From Deltaproteobacteria bacterium (GTDB lineage: Bacteria; Desulfobacterota; Deferrimicrobia; Deferrimicrobiales; Deferrimicrobiaceae): DNA of 9,993 bases. This document shows, one piece after another, positions 6,037 through 9,993 of the stretch. Within the stretch, counting starts at the first letter, position 1. Every line of letters begins with the position of its first letter. Below the pieces are notes generated by a model. It made no database searches and had not been told where the DNA came from. It was given only the letters and a program-made list of their open reading frames with translations. Location of the stretch: contig PQAK01000026.1 in assembly GCA_003105225.1 (NCBI GenBank), forward strand, positions 1 to 9,993. Reading direction: 5' to 3'. Made by a program: the position numbers and the translations under genes.

Positions 6037-7116
6037 GTGGGGAAATCATTCAGGGGCGCGGTAGGCATTCTTTTCGCCGTGGCGTTGACGCTGGGGATGG
6101 CAGGCTGCTCCAAGACGGACGGGAAAAACGAGATCGTGGCGAGCGTCAACGGAGAAGACATCAAGGTGGGGGATCTGCGGGAGATCCTCGGGGTCGCGGG
6201 AGGCGCGACGCCGACGGCGGATGTGCCTCCCGAAAAAAAGAAGGAGGCGTTGGATCGCCTGGTCTCGAGCTTTCTCCTGGCGCAGGACGCCAGGGGGAAG
6301 GGGCTGGACAACACCACGGAGTACAAGCAGGCCATCGCGCAGAGCGAACAGGGGATCCTGATCGCCGCGCTCTTCCGCAAGGAGATGGAGGCGAAGGGAA
6401 AGGCCGGCGATAAGGAGATCGAGGCGGAGGCGAAAAAGCTGAGAGAGGCCGACAAGAACCTTTCCGAAAAGGATGCGAAAGACCGCGCCGGCAAAATGCT
6501 GTCCAGCCAGATGACGCGCAAGGTGCAGGAAGATCTGATCGCGGCGGCGAAAAAAGACACCCCCACCTCGGTCGACAAGGAACAGATCCAGAAGATCGGC
6601 AAGGGGGAGAATGTGGGCGATGACGTGATCCTGGGCACCGCCGGAACGGCGAAGGTGAGCTACGGCGATATCAAGCGGTTGGTCGGCGGACTTTCCCCGG
6701 ACACCAAGACCACCTCGTCCCTGCTGAAGAACCCGATGATGGTGGAACGGATCACGGACCGGGAATTGACGAGCCGGGCGCTTGCCGCCTACGCGAAGAA
6801 ACAGGGAGTCGAAGGTTCGGAGACCGTCAAGACGGTGAGGAAGAACCTGGAGCGGTCCGTCCTGATCAGCCTGCTGGCGGACAAGGTGGTGCTGAAGGAT
6901 ATTCCCGTCACGGACAAGGAGATCGGGGAAGCCTACGCGGAGCACGCCACGGAACTGGTCCGGAACGGCAAGAAAGTCCCTCTCTCGGAAGTGAAGGAGC
7001 AGATCCGCGGCTTCCTCCAGAACAACAAGAAGAAAAAGGTGCTGGACGACTATATCGAGGGGCTGAAAAAGAAGGCCAAGATCACCATCAACGAGTCCGT
7101 GTTGCAGAAGGTGTGA
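6037..7116 (+). CDS. SurA-N/PpiC-like periplasmic chaperone lipoprotein without a parvulin domain
   Basis: This 359-residue protein has a lipoprotein signal peptide: VGKSFRG, a hydrophobic core and a lipobox GMAGC, with C24 as the lipidated residue. The mature N-terminus, EIVASVNGEDIKVGDLREIL (33-51 region), is the classic SurA_N opening. The C-terminus, VPLSEVKEQIRGFLQNNKKKKVLDDYI and so on, matches the end of PpiC/PrsA-type proteins. The ~90-residue parvulin domain expected between VTDKEIGEAYAEHATEL (291-307) and VPLSEVK (314-320) is missing, so it is probably a chaperone and not an isomerase. The two halves resemble each other, suggesting duplication. I chose GTG 6037 because AGGAG lies 7 bases upstream and it gives a normal lipoprotein signal; ATG starts at 5959 and 6007 would add a long polar extension without a ribosome site. 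The protein is very Lys-rich. A TlpA-like gene follows 24 bases downstream. Confidence 0.83.
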   Translation: MGKSFRGAVGILFAVALTLGMAGCSKTDGKNEIVASVNGEDIKVGDLREILGVAGGATPTADVPPEKKKEALDRLVSSFLLAQDARGKGLDNTTEYKQAIAQSEQGILIAALFRKEMEAKGKAGDKEIEAEAKKLREADKNLSEKDAKDRAGKMLSSQMTRKVQEDLIAAAKKDTPTSVDKEQIQKIGKGENVGDDVILGTAGTAKVSYGDIKRLVGGLSPDTKTTSSLLKNPMMVERITDRELTSRALAAYAKKQGVEGSETVKTVRKNLERSVLISLLADKVVLKDIPVTDKEIGEAYAEHATELVRNGKKVPLSEVKEQIRGFLQNNKKKKVLDDYIEGLKKKAKITINESVLQKV

Positions 7117-7140
7117 GGGAAGGCGGCGAAGGACGGTACG

Positions 7141-7728
7141 ATGCGGAATCGAATCGGGCGCCTCCTGGTCTCGGTCGCCTGCGCATGCGGCATCGCAATC
7201 GGGGCAGTGATCGCCCACGCCCAGGAAAAGACGATGACGCCGCTGCCGGCGGGAGTCCCTCCCGCCGAGGGGATCCGGATGCTCGAAATCGGGGACGCCG
7301 CTCCCGACTTCAGCATCCGTGACCCGGAAGGTGTTCCGTTCCATTTCGCGGAGGCGAAGGGAAAAAGGCCGGTCCTCCTGGTGTTCTGGTCGATTTTCTG
7401 CGAACCGTGCAGGTTCGAGATGCCGGTCATCCAGAAGGTGTACAACCGGCACAAGGACTCGGAACTGGAAATCGTCGCCATTGCCCTCGACGGGGAGCCG
7501 CTGAAAGGCAGCATTCTGGGATTCGTGCGGCAGGAAGGATATACCTTCAAGGTCCTGGTCGACGAACTGGACGCGAAGGAGGCGTTCAAGGCGGCCGACC
7601 CTTACGGTGTCGCAGGGACGCCCACCATCTATCTGGTCGACAGGGCGGGAAGGATCGCGCTCGCCAGGGCGGGCCGGCTGAAGGAAGAGGAGCTGGAAAA
7701 GGCCGTTCAGGCCGTTTTGAAGAAGTGA
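7141..7728 (+). CDS. TlpA-like periplasmic thioredoxin-fold disulfide reductase
   Basis: A 195-residue redoxin of the TlpA/ResA/AhpC-TSA group. Residues 1-27 form a signal peptide with a hydrophobic core and a probable cleavage after AHA. IGDAAPDFSIRDPEG (50-64) opens the thioredoxin fold. The active site is WSIFCEPCRFEMP with C87 and C90 (CEPC), and the cis-proline is in GVAGTPTIYLVD (P161). Such proteins usually reduce disulfides in the periplasm, for example on apocytochrome c or copper-site proteins; the partner here is not evident. Start: ATG at 7141 with AAGGA about 7 bases upstream. It sits 24 bases behind the SurA-like lipoprotein, so the pair may act together in protein maturation outside the cytoplasm, and it overlaps engB by GTGA. 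Confidence 0.88.
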   Translation: MRNRIGRLLVSVACACGIAIGAVIAHAQEKTMTPLPAGVPPAEGIRMLEIGDAAPDFSIRDPEGVPFHFAEAKGKRPVLLVFWSIFCEPCRFEMPVIQKVYNRHKDSELEIVAIALDGEPLKGSILGFVRQEGYTFKVLVDELDAKEAFKAADPYGVAGTPTIYLVDRAGRIALARAGRLKEEELEKAVQAVLKK

Positions 7729-8324
7729 AAGGGACGCCCCTGTCTTCCCCTCCGCGCTTCCTGTTGTTCGATCCGACGGGAGAGGGCTGGCCGAAGGTCG
7801 CTCTTCCGCAGGTGGCCTTCGCCGGCCGTTCGAACGTGGGGAAGTCCTCGCTGCTCAACGCCCTTGTCGGGCACAGGCGGCTTGCCCATGTCAGCCGGAC
7901 CCCCGGACGGACCCGGGGGCTCGCCTTTTTCGAGATCGAGGGGAAGTTCGCGTTCGTCGACCTGCCGGGATACGGATATGCGAAGGTATCCCGCGAGGAG
8001 CGGGACGTCTGGAAGACCCTTGTCGAGGGGTACCTATCCTCCTGCCGCAGGCTCCGGAAGGTCTATCTTCTGGTCGACGTCCGCCGCGGGCCGGGAGAAG
8101 AGGAGAAGATGCTCTCCGCGTACCTGCAGGCGCACGGCATCCCCTGCCGGTGGGTGGGGACGAAGGTGGACAAGCTTTCGCCCGTCGAGCGGGCCGCCGC
8201 CGGCGCGCGGTTCGAAGGGCTCGAAGGGCCCCGGAAGGAAGCCGGGCCGTTGCTCGTTTCGGCCAAGACGCGCGAGGGAATCGACCCTTTATGGCGGGAT
8301 ATCCGGTCCTCTTTTTCCCCTTGA
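7725..8324 (+). CDS. engB: Ribosome biogenesis GTP-binding protein EngB/YsxC
   Basis: A 199-residue TrmE-Era-EngA-EngB GTPase that helps mature the large ribosomal subunit. All G motifs are present: G1 GRSNVGKSS (34-42), the G2 region SRTPGRTRG (57-65), G3 DLPGYGYA (79-86), G4 TKVDK (146-150) and G5 VSAKT (178-182). Length is normal for the family. The GTG at 7725 overlaps the TlpA stop (GTGA), implying translational coupling. A CTG at 7740 with AAAGGGA upstream is a possible later start. The open frame extends further left, but that part lies inside the TlpA gene and is not EngB-like. It is a housekeeping gene joined to periplasmic genes, with no evident functional link. Confidence 0.93.
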   Translation: MKGTPLSSPPRFLLFDPTGEGWPKVALPQVAFAGRSNVGKSSLLNALVGHRRLAHVSRTPGRTRGLAFFEIEGKFAFVDLPGYGYAKVSREERDVWKTLVEGYLSSCRRLRKVYLLVDVRRGPGEEEKMLSAYLQAHGIPCRWVGTKVDKLSPVERAAAGARFEGLEGPRKEAGPLLVSAKTREGIDPLWRDIRSSFSP

Positions 8325-8349
8325 TTGTTTCCGGGGAAAGGGGTATTCT
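8321..8349 (+). promoter_or_regulatory. Putative sigma70-like promoter for the nfnAB unit
   Basis: TTGATT (8321-8326) and TATTCT (8344-8349), each matching 4 of 6 consensus positions, are separated by the optimal 17 bases. The -35 overlaps the engB stop codon. Transcription from about 8356 would give a leader of roughly 85 bases that contains the hairpin at 8404-8427. Confidence 0.45.
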
Positions 8350-8403
8350 TTGCGCGATTTAGCGCCGGCCCGGCCCTGCCAATACGAAAGCGGCACTAAG
8401 TAA

Positions 8404-8427
8404 GTCCGCCTCACCCAACCGGCGGAC
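8404..8427 (+). repeat. Perfect inverted repeat (hairpin) in the nfnA leader
   Basis: GTCCGCC (8404-8410) and GGCGGAC (8421-8427) form a perfect 7-bp GC-rich stem with a 10-base loop. The stem ends two bases before the GGAGGG ribosome binding site (8430-8435) of the TTG-started nfnA. No T tract follows, so it is not a terminator. It could influence translation initiation or bind a regulator; neither is shown. Confidence 0.5.
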
Positions 8428-8441
8428 GCGGAGGGTACACC

Positions 8442-9353
8442 TTGTTTCCCATCGTCGAAAGCAGAGAAATCGCAAAAAACGTGCTCCTCCAGAGGATCCT
8501 TGCGCCGCGGATCGCGCGCAAACGCAGGGCGGGGCAGTTCCTGGTCATCCGCAGGGGGGAGTTGAGCGAACGCATTCCGTTGACCATCGTGGATTCCGAC
8601 CCGGTCGAAGGCACCGTGACGATCATTTTCCAGGCGGTGGGAAAATCGACCGCGGAAGTGGCCGGATTGAAGGCGGGGGACAGCCTGCTCGACGTTGTCG
8701 GCCCCCTCGGACTTCCGACGCACGTGGAGAACCTCGGCACCATCGTGGGCATCGGCGGCGGGATCGGCGCGGCGCCCCTCCTTCCCATCGCGACCGCTTT
8801 CAAGCGGGCGGGAAACCGCCTGGTCTCGATCGTCGGGGCCCGGACGAAGGACCTCCTCATCCTCGAGGACGAAATGAGGGCGATCTCCGACCAGATCACC
8901 GTGACGACCGATGACGGTTCCTACGCCAGGAAAGGGTTCGTGACGACCGCCCTGCAGGACCTGATCGACGCAGGGACGAAAATCGCTCTCTGCATCGCCA
9001 TCGGTCCGGTGCCGATGATGCGGGCGGTGGCGGAGGTGACCCGCCCCCACGGGATCAAGACCGTGGTGAGCCTCAACCCGATCATGGTGGACGCCACGGG
9101 GATGTGCGGGGCCTGCAGGGTGTCGGTCGGCGGCAAGACCAAGTTCGTATGCGTGGACGGTCCGGAATTCGACGGGCACGAGGTGGACTTCAAGGAACTG
9201 GTGATGCGCAACCGCGCCTACCTGAAGGAAGAGAAGCAGGCGATGGACAAGTTCCTGCACAAGGACGGAAAGTGCATGGGGCCGGCGGCTCCCGATCCCG
9301 TGAAGACCGGCCCTCCGGCCGGTGCGGCCGTCACGACGGGAGGGGGAAACTGA
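8442..9353 (+). CDS. nfnA: NfnA-like subunit: sulfide/dihydroorotate dehydrogenase-like FAD/NAD-binding protein
   Basis: A 303-residue protein of the PyrK/NfnA family, the small subunit of NADH-dependent reduced ferredoxin:NADP oxidoreductase, which couples NADH, NADPH and ferredoxin by electron bifurcation. RIPLTIVD (44-51) is the FAD-binding RxPL region and GIGGGIGAAPLLP (103-115) the NAD-binding loop. IGPVPMMRAV (187-196) is family-typical. The [2Fe-2S] ligands appear to be D217, C222, C225 and C237 in VDATGMCGACR and FVCVDGPEFDGH, the Asp-plus-three-Cys arrangement reported for NfnA. The last ~25 residues are a Pro/Gly-rich tail beyond the conserved core. The TTG start has GGAGG 7 bases upstream. 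The following gene begins within its stop codon (TGATG), so the subunits are coupled. Family members are also called SudB or SfnA; without the partner's full sequence, sulfide dehydrogenase-type naming remains possible. Confidence 0.88.
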   Translation: MFPIVESREIAKNVLLQRILAPRIARKRRAGQFLVIRRGELSERIPLTIVDSDPVEGTVTIIFQAVGKSTAEVAGLKAGDSLLDVVGPLGLPTHVENLGTIVGIGGGIGAAPLLPIATAFKRAGNRLVSIVGARTKDLLILEDEMRAISDQITVTTDDGSYARKGFVTTALQDLIDAGTKIALCIAIGPVPMMRAVAEVTRPHGIKTVVSLNPIMVDATGMCGACRVSVGGKTKFVCVDGPEFDGHEVDFKELVMRNRAYLKEEKQAMDKFLHKDGKCMGPAAPDPVKTGPPAGAAVTTGGGN

Positions 9354-9993
9354 TGGCCGACGTGACGCAGACCCCGATCGCCCCCCGTCCCAAGGTCGGA
9401 AGCATCCCCCGGCAGCCGATGCCGGAGCAGCCCCCGGAGGTCCGGAAGAAGAACTTCCGGGAAGTCCCCTTCGGCCTGACCCCCGACCTCGCCATCCTCG
9501 AGGCGACCCGCTGCATCCAGTGCAAGAACCCGGCATGCGTCAAGGGGTGCCCGGTCAGCGTGCAGATCCCCGAGTTCATCGACCTCGTCCGCCATGGGAA
9601 GTTCGTCGAGGCGGCGAGGAAGATCAAGGAGACCAACGCCCTGCCCGCGGTGTGCGGCCGCGTCTGCCCCCAGGAGGAGCAGTGCGAGATGCCGTGCGTC
9701 CTCGGCAAGAAGGGCGAGCCGGTGGCGATCGGCCGCCTCGAGCGGTTCGTCGCCGATTTCGAGCGGGTCACCGGCAACGTGGAGATCCCCGAAGTCGCGC
9801 CCCCCACCGGCAAGCGCGTGGCCGTCGTGGGCGCCGGCCCCGCGGGGCTGACCGTCGCCGGGGACCTCGTCAAGCTCGGTCACGACGTGACGATCTTCGA
9901 GGCGCTCCACAAGGCCGGCGGCGTGCTCATGTACGGCATCCCCGAGTTCCGCCTGCCCAAGGACATCGTCCAGTCCGAGGTGGAGTACATCCG
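9353..9993 (+). CDS. nfnB: NfnB / NADPH-dependent glutamate synthase-like large subunit (3' truncated by window edge)
   Basis: The first 213 residues are present; the gene runs off the right edge. A Pro-rich N-terminal segment (1-30) leads into the Fe-S domain with C54-x2-C57-x4-C62-x3-C66 (CIQCKNPACVKGCPV) and C101-x3-C105-x5-C111-x3-C115 (CGRVCPQEEQCEMPC). These bind two [4Fe-4S] clusters as in GltD-type subunits. The FAD-binding Rossmann motif is VAVVGAGPAGLTVAGDL (156-172), and GGVLMYGIPEFRLPK (189-203) is highly typical of the family. Databases often label it gltA, homotetrameric NADPH-dependent glutamate synthase, but the 1-base overlap with an NfnA-type gene makes the electron-bifurcating transhydrogenase subunit (also SudA) more likely. 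No GATase domain is expected in this family. GC is high here (70% in a hand-counted 60 bases at 9721-9780). Confidence 0.9.
   Translation, partial: MADVTQTPIAPRPKVGSIPRQPMPEQPPEVRKKNFREVPFGLTPDLAILEATRCIQCKNPACVKGCPVSVQIPEFIDLVRHGKFVEAARKIKETNALPAVCGRVCPQEEQCEMPCVLGKKGEPVAIGRLERFVADFERVTGNVEIPEVAPPTGKRVAVVGAGPAGLTVAGDLVKLGHDVTIFEALHKAGGVLMYGIPEFRLPKDIVQSEVEYI

Noticed and set aside
6046..7452. Long minus-strand open frame (468 codons) opposite the lipoprotein and TlpA genes
   Set aside because: The translation is rich in His, Leu, Arg and Asp without any domain, and the plus strand carries signal peptides and known motifs in the same place.
7407..7724. Upstream extension of the EngB frame into the TlpA gene
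   Set aside because: The extra ~106 residues are an out-of-frame reading of TlpA; EngB proteins are about 200 residues and begin close to 7725.
8289..9536. Long minus-strand open frame (415 codons) opposite nfnA and nfnB
   Set aside because: It is antisense to two clearly recognisable proteins, has a low-complexity Arg/Gly/His-rich translation, and arises from the high GC content.

Overview
The window comes from a high-GC bacterial genome, most likely a deltaproteobacterium in the broad Geobacter/Desulfuromonas-like or a related uncultured lineage. This rests on a PqqD-family protein and a SPASM-only protein resembling the GeoRSP set known from Geobacter, on an NfnAB-type transhydrogenase pair, and on GC-rich third codon positions. 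The lineage is an inference; there is no rRNA or other taxonomic marker here.

Left block (1-3562). The tail of an unidentified plus-strand gene enters from the left edge. It converges on a minus-strand operon of four envelope-polysaccharide genes that reads leftwards from about 3502: a family-2 glycosyltransferase of the polyprenyl-phosphate sugar transferase type, a three-helix DUF2304 membrane protein, a family-4 glycosyltransferase and a SAM-dependent methyltransferase. Three of the four genes start with TTG and one with GTG, all but one with a well-placed Shine-Dalgarno sequence, and two junctions overlap. A reasonable sigma70-like promoter sits at 3534-3562. Together they probably activate, transfer and decorate sugars for an exopolysaccharide or O-antigen. 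The distal methyltransferase is clearly lower in GC than the rest of the window.

Middle block (3586-5903). A Tat-exported DUF362 protein overlaps by ATGA a PqqD-family (RiPP recognition) protein. That is followed by a protein with a complete SPASM domain but no radical-SAM CxxxCxxC motif. This looks like part of the GeoRSP system, but the radical SAM enzyme and any precursor peptide are not in the window. A possible terminator follows.

Right block (6037-9993). First comes a periplasmic folding and redox pair: a SurA-like lipoprotein that appears internally duplicated and lacks the parvulin domain, then a TlpA-like thioredoxin. The latter overlaps engB, the ribosome-assembly GTPase. After a 117-bp leader with a promoter-like sequence and a perfect hairpin lies an NfnA-like subunit (FAD, NAD(P), [2Fe-2S]). 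It overlaps by one base the start of the NfnB/GltA-like subunit, which runs off the right edge.

There is no tRNA, rRNA, CRISPR array or recognisable insertion sequence. No gene-free stretch exceeds 300 bases.
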